This document shows, piece by piece, positions 8,151 through 15,882 of a DNA stretch of 40,192 nucleotides. The translations under genes were made by a program, and so were the position numbers. The notes under the pieces were generated by a model. It saw only the letters and a program-made list of their open reading frames with translations. It was not told the origin of the DNA and ran no database searches. This DNA comes from CAZVEE01 sp964625525 (GTDB lineage: Bacteria > Pseudomonadota > Alphaproteobacteria > JAJFIK01): positions 1 through 40,192 of the forward strand of contig CAZVEE010000029.1 in assembly GCA_964625525.1 (NCBI GenBank), given 5' to 3'. Numbering within the stretch: position 1 is the stretch's first letter; each line of letters opens with the position of its first letter.

Positions 8151-10575
8151 AGCGGCGCGGCTCCAGCGTGGTCACATAGGGAAACTCATCCATGATCAGA
8201 TCATCAGTCAGCGGCATGCGGATGTACCGCCCTTCCATCCATAGATTGGCCTGATCTGCAAAGGTTGACGAGTTCAGCCAGCCGTCCTGTCCGCCGGCAA
8301 GCACGAAATAATTCGCGTCCGGATTGGACATGTCGGAAATATGGCGTGCCTGCGCGCCATAGGTGGCCGCATGCTTGTCCGTGCGCACCCCATGGGCACT
8401 CTTCATCACGGTTTCCGAGGATCCCCGCCCTGGGGCTTCCACCTGCGGAAACACCGAGCCGACAATGGGAATATCCGCCGCCGGATAGCGCAGCACCAGC
8501 CGGTGCACATCGCCCCAGGCGCCATGCTCGGCAATATGCGCCCGCGCCGTATCAAGCGCCGGCGGCACCAGACGCAGCATGGTTTCGTCACTCAAATCGC
8601 TGAGTTTCTGGCGCAGCATCTTCCGGAACCGGTTCGCGGCGCGTGGATCCTTGGGCAGATTGTCCAGGCCCGGATAGAGCCCTTCCCAAATACTTAAGGT
8701 GAAGCTCTCAAAGGCCAGGGCGGCGCGGCTCCCCTCCCCATAGGTGCCGTCCCAATCCTCAATGAGGCGCCACGTGGCCCGCTGCTCCGGTGTTAGGGCC
8801 GCCACCGGAACCCGCGTGCGCAGCGCCGCCAGAAGATCGGCGGCCGCGCGCGAGAACACATCGCGCTGGATCTGGCGCAAATCCTCCACCGTGACCGCCT
8901 CGTCCGCCCCCAGAAGGTCGCTCAGGCGCAAGAACCGGTCGGCCGGGGCATAAAAGTAGCCCACCAACACATCGGTCACGGTCGGTCGATTGTTGGAGGA
9001 CGCCAGAAAGGCCTGCTCCGGATTATAGCCCGCCGGCAGGGTCACCGCGTTGTCGAAGGCGGACCAGGCCATGTCCGACTCCTCGGGACTGACCACCAGA
9101 TCCGTGGGCGCCGCCACCGGCCGCTGCGGCAGGCGCGCGGCAATGATCTGCCCGATATTGCCCTCCACATCCGCATACATGAAGTTCTGCCCCGGATGGG
9201 AAAAACCCTCGAACGCCGCGCGAAACTCGGTGAAATCCGTGGCCGTCTGAAGGTCCAGAAAGGCGGTGAATTCATCGCTCGGCTCATAGCCGATCCAGCG
9301 CAGCGCCAGCTGGTCGTCCTCGCTCAAACCCAGCGCATTGCGAATAAGCGGCACGTCGGAGATCACCGGGCCGTAGTCGCTCATCCGATGAGTGAACACC
9401 TCATCGAACCAGGCCCGCACCCCGATCCGGTGATCCTCAAGAGCCATGGTGCTGGTATCCAGCGCCGAGACATCCACCAAATCGCTGCTCGCCGCATGCA
9501 GGCTCGTGCCGCCCCAGGCAATGGCGCGGTTGCGCCCCAGACCAAATACCGGCAGGCCCGGGCCCATGAACCCCACCACTTCACGCTCAGGTGTCTTCAG
9601 CCCCGCGATCAGCCACAGATTGGGTAATAGCAAACTCAGATGTGGATCACTGGCGATCATGCCCGCGCCGGACGCGCTACGCGCACCGCCCACCACGAGG
9701 GAATTGCTGCCGCCCCGCCTTTGCGATGTCAGCAACGCCGCCAAGCGTCGCCCCGCCGCGTTGGCGCCATGGGGCGCGAAGGCCTCCTCGTCGGCCGTGG
9801 GTGTGTCGGACGCCCCGCCGCCGGTGGCGTCCGAGCCATCGTCGCCGCTCAGGCTGGTTTCGAAACTCACCGGTCCGTCAAAAGCATGGCGCAGGGAATC
9901 CGCCAACACTTCCCCCCAGCTCTGGGTCCGGCGCTGATCGAAAATCTGCAACCAGTCGAGCCAGGTCACGTCGATGCCGGCGAGTTTGCCCACTGCCACC
10001 ACGTCCTGCGGTGTCCAGGGTTCCTTTTCCAAAGCGAAGGCTTGGAATTCGTGCGGCAGGTCCTCGTCCTTGGTGCGGGCCAGGAAATCGTTGATGCCTT
10101 CCACATAGCGCTCGACCCATTGGCGGGTGCGTGCTGGCATCAAGGCCACGGTCTCGCGGGTGCCGCGATAAAGGCCCAATGCCCGCAGCCCCTGGTCGAT
10201 CTCCACCATGGTCGGCCCGGCAATCTCCGCCAGACGCCCCTGGGCCAGTCGGCGCGCGAATTCCATCTGCCCGAGCCGCAAATGCGCATGCACGATCCCG
10301 ATGGCATAGGCCGCATCACTGTCGGACCGGGCAAAGATGTAGGGCACCTGATGCTCGTTCCAGCGGATGGTCACGGGCTCGGCCAGGGCCAGCCCCTGCT
10401 GAGGCAGCATGTCCAGGCGTTCACGCAGCGTTGTGGGTTCAGGCAGGCTGGTGAACAGCGAACACGCGCTCAGCCCTGCCACAAGCAGCAGCCCGCACGC
10501 CGCCTGTGCCAGACGTCCCAGCAGGCTGCCCGTCCGGCCGCGATCTGCTCTTTGCCTGTGGAGGCCGTGCTTCAT
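8149..10575 (-). CDS. Penicillin-acylase-family lipoprotein (Ntn hydrolase)
   Basis: An 808-residue member of the self-processing N-terminal-nucleophile amidases, which cleave amide-linked acyl groups such as penicillin G or acyl-homoserine lactones. The lipobox LSAC with Cys38 suggests a lipoprotein. The alpha-chain part has VPYIFARSDSDAAYAIGIVHA near 77-97. A variable, Gly/Asp/Ser-rich linker (about 240-285) precedes RRGGSNSLVVGG, where Ser290 should become the beta-chain N-terminal nucleophile after autocleavage. Then follow SASGAGMIASDPHL, GRNRAIAWGGT, and FLASSNNRP, whose Asn lies in the region of the oxyanion Asn. The natural substrate cannot be read from sequence. The convergent lysA ends 44 bp away across a palindrome. 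Confidence 0.88.
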   Translation of the reverse strand: MKHGLHRQRADRGRTGSLLGRLAQAACGLLLVAGLSACSLFTSLPEPTTLRERLDMLPQQGLALAEPVTIRWNEHQVPYIFARSDSDAAYAIGIVHAHLRLGQMEFARRLAQGRLAEIAGPTMVEIDQGLRALGLYRGTRETVALMPARTRQWVERYVEGINDFLARTKDEDLPHEFQAFALEKEPWTPQDVVAVGKLAGIDVTWLDWLQIFDQRRTQSWGEVLADSLRHAFDGPVSFETSLSGDDGSDATGGGASDTPTADEEAFAPHGANAAGRRLAALLTSQRRGGSNSLVVGGARSASGAGMIASDPHLSLLLPNLWLIAGLKTPEREVVGFMGPGLPVFGLGRNRAIAWGGTSLHAASSDLVDVSALDTSTMALEDHRIGVRAWFDEVFTHRMSDYGPVISDVPLIRNALGLSEDDQLALRWIGYEPSDEFTAFLDLQTATDFTEFRAAFEGFSHPGQNFMYADVEGNIGQIIAARLPQRPVAAPTDLVVSPEESDMAWSAFDNAVTLPAGYNPEQAFLASSNNRPTVTDVLVGYFYAPADRFLRLSDLLGADEAVTVEDLRQIQRDVFSRAAADLLAALRTRVPVAALTPEQRATWRLIEDWDGTYGEGSRAALAFESFTLSIWEGLYPGLDNLPKDPRAANRFRKMLRQKLSDLSDETMLRLVPPALDTARAHIAEHGAWGDVHRLVLRYPAADIPIVGSVFPQVEAPGRGSSETVMKSAHGVRTDKHAATYGAQARHISDMSNPDANYFVLAGGQDGWLNSSTFADQANLWMEGRYIRMPLTDDLIMDEFPYVTTLEPRR

Positions 10576-10888
10576 GCGCCTCTCCCCACCTCATGCTGTG
10601 TTGTCATGCCGAGGATCCCCCGCCGCGATGCCGTTGAAAGCCCCCCGGGACCCTGATACGGTCCGCCGACTTTTGAAGCGCCGGGATTGGCCCGCTTCTC
10701 CCGAAGCAGGGCCTTTTTCCGGATCAGAACGGCCGAGACGGGCCGTAAAACCGGGCAAAGCCTTTCCAGCGCACGCGGGTCGCAGCCGATGTAGCACGCA
10801 AGCCACAGGCGGGCGACGCAGTGCGAGAATGGTCAAGCCAAACGGAACTCCAGCGTCAGACGCGGGTCCTAGTTAAAGGATTGGTGCG
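10576..10888. other. Intergenic region between acylase gene and efp
   Basis: This 313-bp gap lies between the divergent acylase gene and efp and must hold both promoters. I see AAAGGA about eight bases before the efp ATG as its ribosome site, but no convincing paired -35/-10, no hairpin with a T-run and no RNA gene. Confidence 0.4.
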
Positions 10889-11452
10889 ATGAAGATCAAC
10901 GGCAACGAAATTCGCCCGGGCAACGTCATTCAGCATAAGGACGGCCTGTGGGTCGCCGTGAAGACGCAATCAGTGAAACCCGGTAAAGGCGGCGCGTTCA
11001 ATCAGGTCGAACTGAAGAACCTGGTGGATAAATCCAAGCTGAACGAACGCTTTCGCGCCTCCGAGACGGTGGAGCGCGTGCGCCTGGAACAGAAAGACCA
11101 CCAGTTTCTTTATGAGAACGGCGACATGCTCACCTTCATGAACTTGGAGAGCTATGAGCAGATCGAACTGGAGAAAGACTTCGTCGGCGATCGCGCCGCA
11201 TTTCTCCAGGACGGCATGAAAGTGGTCCTGGAATTCCACGAAGAACGCCCGCTCGGCATTTCCCTGCCCGATCAGGTCACCCTTGAAATCACCGAAACCG
11301 AGCCCACCGTGAAAGGGCAGACAGCAGCCGCGTCTTACAAACCCGCGATGCTGGAAAACGGCGTGCGGGTGATGGTGCCGCCGTTCGTGGAGATCGGCGA
11401 GCGCATCGTCGTGGACACGAACGAAGTGATTTATCTGCGCCGGGCCGACTGA
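10889..11452 (+). CDS. efp: Translation elongation factor P
   Basis: EF-P binds between the P and E sites of the ribosome and relieves stalling at polyproline stretches. The 187-residue length and three-domain sequence are typical: MKINGNEIRPGNVI at the start, the loop SVKPGKGGAF with Lys33 at the position of the modified Lys34 of E. coli, and a C-terminal OB domain ending VDTNEVIYLRRAD. The loop is of the lysine type, compatible with EpmA-type lysylation, but no epmA/epmB gene is in the window. The inositol-monophosphatase gene follows, a pairing I recall as recurrent in Alphaproteobacteria. Confidence 0.97.
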   Translation: MKINGNEIRPGNVIQHKDGLWVAVKTQSVKPGKGGAFNQVELKNLVDKSKLNERFRASETVERVRLEQKDHQFLYENGDMLTFMNLESYEQIELEKDFVGDRAAFLQDGMKVVLEFHEERPLGISLPDQVTLEITETEPTVKGQTAAASYKPAMLENGVRVMVPPFVEIGERIVVDTNEVIYLRRAD

Positions 11453-11541
11453 CCGGCCCGCTTGCGTCCCGCGGCGTGAGCCCCGGCCCGTTGCAGGCCC
11501 AAGCCCGCTTTTTTTCTCCTCCACCTTGCGAATGGGACGGT

Positions 11542-12345
11542 ATGACCACCCTGCGCTCCCCAATTCTGAATGTGATGTTCACCGCCGTGCGCAAGGCCAT
11601 CCGCGGCCTGAAGCGCGATTTCGGCGAAGTGGATCAGCTTCAGGTGTCCCGCAAGGGGCCGGCGGATTTCGTCACCGCCGCCGACACCCGGGTTGAGGGC
11701 ATTCTGCGCGAGGAGCTGGCGCGCGCGCGCCCCGGCTATGGCTTTCTGATGGAGGAAGCGGGCGAAGAACAAGGCACCGACCGCTCGCACCGCTGGATCA
11801 TCGATCCCATCGATGGGACCACCAATTTCCTGCACGCGATCCCGCATTTCGCCGTCTCGGTGGCGTTAGAGCGCGAAGGGCAGCTGGTGGCCGGCCTCGT
11901 GTACAACCCCATCACCGAGGAGTTGTACACGGCTGAAAAGGGCTATGGCGCCTTTCTCAACGACCGCCGCCGCCTGCGCGTATCGGCCCGGCAAAATCTC
12001 GCGGACTCGCTCATCGCCACGGGCATTCCGTTTAAAGGTCGCCCAGGCCATGAGCGTTTCCATCGCGAGGCTCAGGCCCTGATGCCCGAAGTGGCGGGGA
12101 TCCGGCGCTTCGGTGCCGCCTCCCTTGACCTCGCTCACATGGCAGCCGGGCGCTATGAGGGGTACTGGGAACACAATCTGAAGCCGTGGGACATGGCGGC
12201 CGGGATCGTTCTGGTCCGCGAAGCCGGCGGCATCGTTCAGGATATCAACGGCCGCGCCACGATGCTGGAGACGGGCAGCATTCTGGCGGCCAACGATGCT
12301 TTACTTCGACCGCTCCAGAATATTCTGCAAGATGCCTCAAAATAA
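11542..12345 (+). CDS. suhB: Inositol monophosphatase family protein (SuhB-like)
   Basis: Mg2+-dependent phosphatase of the IMPase/FIG superfamily, acting on inositol 1-phosphate or related sugar phosphates; SuhB proteins also take part in rRNA transcription complexes. The 267-residue product has the metal-site motifs DFVTAADTRVE, FLMEEAGEE, WIIDPIDGTTNFLHAIPHF (residues about 92-110) and the C-terminal WEHNLKPWDMAAGIVLVREAGG. ATG 11542 was chosen because GGGACGG lies just upstream and the product starts like other members, although the frame is open to 11476. It follows efp by 89 bp and is probably co-transcribed. The precise substrate is unknown. Confidence 0.92.
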   Translation: MTTLRSPILNVMFTAVRKAIRGLKRDFGEVDQLQVSRKGPADFVTAADTRVEGILREELARARPGYGFLMEEAGEEQGTDRSHRWIIDPIDGTTNFLHAIPHFAVSVALEREGQLVAGLVYNPITEELYTAEKGYGAFLNDRRRLRVSARQNLADSLIATGIPFKGRPGHERFHREAQALMPEVAGIRRFGAASLDLAHMAAGRYEGYWEHNLKPWDMAAGIVLVREAGGIVQDINGRATMLETGSILAANDALLRPLQNILQDASK

Positions 12346-12637
12346 AACAGCGGATACTTGGAGTTGGCTACATGTTGTCTGATCTCGCCTCCTGCAATGA
12401 GACCATTCACGTTTAGAATTAACGTCTCATTAGCATTTTCATTCACCTGTGATGGCTACTAAGTCTTAACCAAAATGACGAAAGCTTCATTTGCCGCGTC
12501 TATCAGCGACTTGTACTGGAAAAGAGACGTTTGGACGCGAATCAACTACCTTGGGCGTCGTCCAGGGGTCACGGTAACGAGTGGAGCGGCGGTCGAAGGG
12601 GGTACGGCCGCTCCGAAACGAGTCTGAGGTGTCGAGG
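12346..12637. other. AT-rich intergenic region after suhB
   Basis: A 292-bp gap whose first 190 bp are visibly AT-rich against the GC-rich surroundings. It contains the hairpin listed at 12396-12431, TTAA-N7-TTAG at 12419-12433 (one mismatch to the CtrA pattern TTAA-N7-TTAA) and TTAACC near 12468. I see no gene. It probably holds the suhB terminator and the promoter of the downstream envelope cluster. Confidence 0.45.
12396..12431. terminator. Inverted repeat after suhB
   Basis: AATGAG (12396-12401) pairs with CTCATT (12426-12431), with an inner ACGTT/AACGT stem closing a seven-base loop and a seven-base bulge on the left arm. A T-rich stretch (AGCATTTTCATTC) follows on the plus strand, compatible with a terminator for efp-suhB. 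Confidence 0.4.
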
Positions 12638-13819
12638 ATGCCGAAGTCTGTCGGTTCGGGTGAGCGCCGCCCCTCCACGGTCCAGCGCCGCCGGATGAAC
12701 ACCAGCAGCGCCCCGAATGCTCCCCACGCTTTGCGTGAAACGAAGCCCGCGTCGCGCGAGCCTGTGGTCGTGTGCCATGGTGTCGCAGTGGACAATGGGA
12801 TGGAACGGCGCCGGCCGCGGTCGGTTCTGGCGCCGAACACACGCCCGAAAGCCCCCCTCAATCCAGCCACACTGGCCCGCGGCCGGTCGCTGCCGCTCAG
12901 CTCTTCGGCCATGGTGGCAACCGTGGTCGTGGCGGGGGCCTGTATTGGCCTGGGTGACCAGGTCTGGGCCATTGCCGAGCGCCTGTCCCATGACCCGCTC
13001 GGCTTCGACGTGCTTGCGCGCGCAGACCGCAACGAAGTGCGCTTGGCCATTGCAGAGCGCATGGCCGCCACACCGGGTGAGCCGCTCTCCGATCCGGCCG
13101 AGAGCCTGACCGCCCTGGCCTTGACCTCTGTGGCGCCAGATTCCAGCGACGCTCTGGCGCGCCAGGATGGTTTGACGTTCGACCACCAGTCTTTCGCCCC
13201 GATCCAGGCCGGCGTGCTGCGGTTCCCCCATGGCGCGGTCGAAACCGCCTGGACCGACGCCGATACGGTGACCGTTGCCGACGAGACCGCCAGCCAAACC
13301 GCAAGCCTGGTGCTGCCAAGCGACCGGCGCCCGCCCAGTGATCTGTGGGTGCGCGTTAATCGCCCGGCGCCGGTCGTGCGCGAGCCGGCCAGCGAGCCCC
13401 GCGCCGAGGGCTGGCGCTTCGTGCCCGCCTCGTTCCTGCCGGTCTTTGGCACGGCGAGCGCCGACGCGCCCCAGCCCGCCCCCGCCCCGCAGCCGCTTGC
13501 CGCTGACGGGCCGCAAACGGCGACCATTCTGTTCGGTCCGGACGGTCATTCGCTGGATGCACGCGCCTGCGGCGAGTTGGACCGAATCGCCGATATCCTG
13601 CGAGACGGGCGTCAGCTCATTGATCTGCGCAGCTATGGCCAGCCCCGCAGCGATGCGGGCACCAATGCAGCCTTGCGCCGGGCCTGGGCGATCCGCGCCT
13701 ATCTGGTGGCGCGCGGCGTTCCGGCCTCGCGCATTGCTGTGAACCAGGCGGCACGCGGTGGCACACCGGAAGCCCACAACGCCCTGCACCGGGTGGATGT
13801 GACGTTCACCGCCGGCTAA
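12638..13819 (+). CDS. OmpA-domain membrane protein (first gene of stator-like cluster)
   Basis: The 393-residue protein has a basic, low-complexity N-terminal region of about 85 residues, one hydrophobic segment (about 88-106), a Pro/Ala-rich middle, and an OmpA-like domain from about residue 290 to the end. The OmpA features include ILFGPDGHSLD, a central DLRSYGQPRSD, and NAALRRAWAIRAYLVARGVPASRI. The domain is degenerate: the usual GHTD-type Asp/Arg peptidoglycan contacts are not clearly kept. ATG 12638 has GAGGT nine bases upstream and was preferred to GTG 12581. It lies 203 bp before the MotA-like gene, separated by a hairpin. It may tether a membrane complex to peptidoglycan; no specific function is known to me. 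Confidence 0.72.
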   Translation: MPKSVGSGERRPSTVQRRRMNTSSAPNAPHALRETKPASREPVVVCHGVAVDNGMERRRPRSVLAPNTRPKAPLNPATLARGRSLPLSSSAMVATVVVAGACIGLGDQVWAIAERLSHDPLGFDVLARADRNEVRLAIAERMAATPGEPLSDPAESLTALALTSVAPDSSDALARQDGLTFDHQSFAPIQAGVLRFPHGAVETAWTDADTVTVADETASQTASLVLPSDRRPPSDLWVRVNRPAPVVREPASEPRAEGWRFVPASFLPVFGTASADAPQPAPAPQPLAADGPQTATILFGPDGHSLDARACGELDRIADILRDGRQLIDLRSYGQPRSDAGTNAALRRAWAIRAYLVARGVPASRIAVNQAARGGTPEAHNALHRVDVTFTAG

Positions 13820-13860
13820 GCCCGCGCGAACACAGGGCTGCGCCGGCGGATGCGCACAGC

Positions 13861-13897
13861 GATGCCCGGCGGGCCCCAAGGAGCCCGCGCGGGCATC
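13861..13897 (+). terminator. Strong hairpin between OmpA-domain and MotA-like genes
   Basis: GATGCCCG and CGGGC on the left (13861-13874) pair with GCCCG and CGGGCATC on the right (13883-13897). A short TTTT follows at 13903-13906. This looks like a terminator or attenuator, so the MotA-like pair may have its own promoter or be expressed at a lower level than the gene before it. Confidence 0.5.
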
Positions 13898-14022
13898 TGC
13901 CGTTTTGGCGCCACATGGTCGTGCATGCTGCCGTTTGGGACGGCGCGACGGCCGCGTGGTCGAGGGGGATAGGATCCGGCCGCATGGCGGCGCGCCGGAC
14001 CGAGCCAGGGAACAGGGGTACC

Positions 14023-15879
14023 ATGGCCAGAGATGACGACCTCCCGTCCGCAAGCGCAAGCGCGGATGCCGTTTTGCCGATGAGCAAGCCGCAGATCTTC
14101 TTGATCCGCATGGTGCTCTTCCTGCTGATTGTCGCGCTTGTCTGCGTCATCATCTGGACGCCGTTGGTGGCGGCTTTTCTAGGCAATGTCTTCATCAATG
14201 CGCTGATCGTCGCCGTGCTGGTGTTCGGCGTGGCGTTCTGCGTGCTGAGGGTCACATCACTGTCGCCGGAAGTGGATTGGGTCAATCGCTTCCGCCGGGG
14301 CGAGCCGGGCCTGGCCGTACCAGGCAAAACCGCCCTTCTGGCGCCCATGGCCGCCATGCTGCGCGACCGGCAGGGGCCCATGGCGCTCTCGGCGACCTCC
14401 ACTCGAATCATTCTGGAATCCATCGGCGCGCGCCTGGACGAGGGCCGCGAAAACACCCGCTACCTGACCAATCTGCTGATTTTCCTCGGCATTCTCGGCA
14501 CCTTTTGGGGCCTTGCCATTTCCGTTGGCCATATCGACGATGTGGTGGATGGGCTGTCGGTGGGCGCGGGCGATCCGGAAGCCGCGTTCGGAGACCTGAA
14601 AGACGGTCTGGCCGGGCCGCTGGCGGGCCTCGCCACGGCGGTGTCCTCGTCTCTGTTCGGGATCGGCGGCTCGCTGGTGCTGGGCTTTTTGGGGCTGCAA
14701 GCGGCCCATGCCCAAACGCGCTTTTACAATGAATTCGAAGAATGGCTGTCCACGGTCACCCAATTGACCGACACGACGCCGAACACCATTGCCCCGCCGG
14801 GCCAGCTCTTCGCCGAGCGCGCGGCGGCGCCCGATCTTTCGGGTCTGACAGCGGCGGTGCAGGCGAGCGCGGAGGGCATCCAAGCCCTGCGCGAGACCAT
14901 TGAACGCAACGAAACTCAGCGCGGTCAGACCGAACAATGGATCATCCAGACCACCCAGAACCTGTCGGATCTGGATCAGGTCATCCGTTCTCAAAAGGAA
15001 CTGATGAACGGCATCGCCGCCGTCATCCATGAAGTGGCGAGCCAGCAGCAGGCCCACGGCCACGACACGCTCACCACCACACGCGCCATTCACGATCTGA
15101 CGGCCCGCCTGCTCGCGCTCAGCGAACAGCGCGGCATGGCGCCGACCCCGGCGGCCGCGTCCGTCGGCAATGCGGCCCCGGCGGCGATATCCAGCGCTCT
15201 GGACCAGCGCTTGGCGCAACTGGTAGCGCTCACGCAGCAATCGGACGACCGGCTCGGCCACTCCTTGAGCGCGATCCACGAGATCGCCGCACGCCTGTTG
15301 AGCCACGCCGAAGACGGCAAGGCGGACCAGGCCCTCACCGCCCTCACCCAGCTCAACGAGACCACCGGCCGCCTGCTGAGCGTCACCCAGAGCACCCCCC
15401 GCGTTGTCGCAACACCATCGGGCGACGCGCCGGCCGCGGTGGCCCCGCCGGCCATGGATTACGGGGTGTTGCACGATCTCAACGACAAGGTGGCCCGGCT
15501 CGTATCCCATGCCGATCAGTTTGCCGGTGGATCCGACGGCGAAGTCTCGGCCCTGCTGCGCCGCCTCGACGAGAGCACCGGGCGCATCGTCACGGCGGCG
15601 GAAGCGCTGGCCGAAGGCGGCGGGGGGCGCGCCATGGACACAATTTCTCAATATGTGCAGGAGCTGGCGCAATTGGCGCGGGGCTCCTCGGAACGTGAGA
15701 TCCTGGAAGCGCTGCGCAGCATCAATCAAATCGCCTACTCCGCCCGCGAAGGCGCGGAAGAAGGCCGCAGCGAACTGGTGGAAGGCCTGCGCGCAGAAAT
15801 GAAGGTCCTGACCAAGACCATCGCCGCGCTGATCATTGAGGGCCGGCGCAACGACGCCCGCCCCCGCGGCGAGGGCTAA
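14023..15879 (+). CDS. MotA/TolQ/ExbB-family (ZorA-like) channel protein with long repetitive tail
   Basis: A 618-residue proton-channel-type membrane protein. Four membrane segments are visible at about 25-46, 48-75, 149-168 and 197-225. The third has GILGTFWGL (Thr160) and the fourth GLATAVSSSLFG (Thr205, Ser208), matching the ion-path pattern of TolQ/ExbB/MotA. After residue 230 comes a predicted helical cytoplasmic tail of nearly 390 residues, far longer than in TolQ or ExbB (about 230 residues in total) and reminiscent of ZorA. The tail carries at least five copies of a motif like hh(N/H/D)(D/E)xxxR(L/I)(L/V), with its Arg at 362, 424, 450, 492 and 521. ATG 14023 has AGGGG upstream and was chosen over the open frame from 13915. 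The MotB-like partner starts 3 bp after its stop. Confidence 0.8.
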   Translation: MARDDDLPSASASADAVLPMSKPQIFLIRMVLFLLIVALVCVIIWTPLVAAFLGNVFINALIVAVLVFGVAFCVLRVTSLSPEVDWVNRFRRGEPGLAVPGKTALLAPMAAMLRDRQGPMALSATSTRIILESIGARLDEGRENTRYLTNLLIFLGILGTFWGLAISVGHIDDVVDGLSVGAGDPEAAFGDLKDGLAGPLAGLATAVSSSLFGIGGSLVLGFLGLQAAHAQTRFYNEFEEWLSTVTQLTDTTPNTIAPPGQLFAERAAAPDLSGLTAAVQASAEGIQALRETIERNETQRGQTEQWIIQTTQNLSDLDQVIRSQKELMNGIAAVIHEVASQQQAHGHDTLTTTRAIHDLTARLLALSEQRGMAPTPAAASVGNAAPAAISSALDQRLAQLVALTQQSDDRLGHSLSAIHEIAARLLSHAEDGKADQALTALTQLNETTGRLLSVTQSTPRVVATPSGDAPAAVAPPAMDYGVLHDLNDKVARLVSHADQFAGGSDGEVSALLRRLDESTGRIVTAAEALAEGGGGRAMDTISQYVQELAQLARGSSEREILEALRSINQIAYSAREGAEEGRSELVEGLRAEMKVLTKTIAALIIEGRRNDARPRGEG

Positions 15880-15882
15880 GCC

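Noticed and set aside
14257..15729. A 490-codon open frame antisense to the MotA-like gene
   Set aside because: Low-complexity Arg/Gly/Gln-rich product without motifs; the plus strand carries the membrane segments and repeats.
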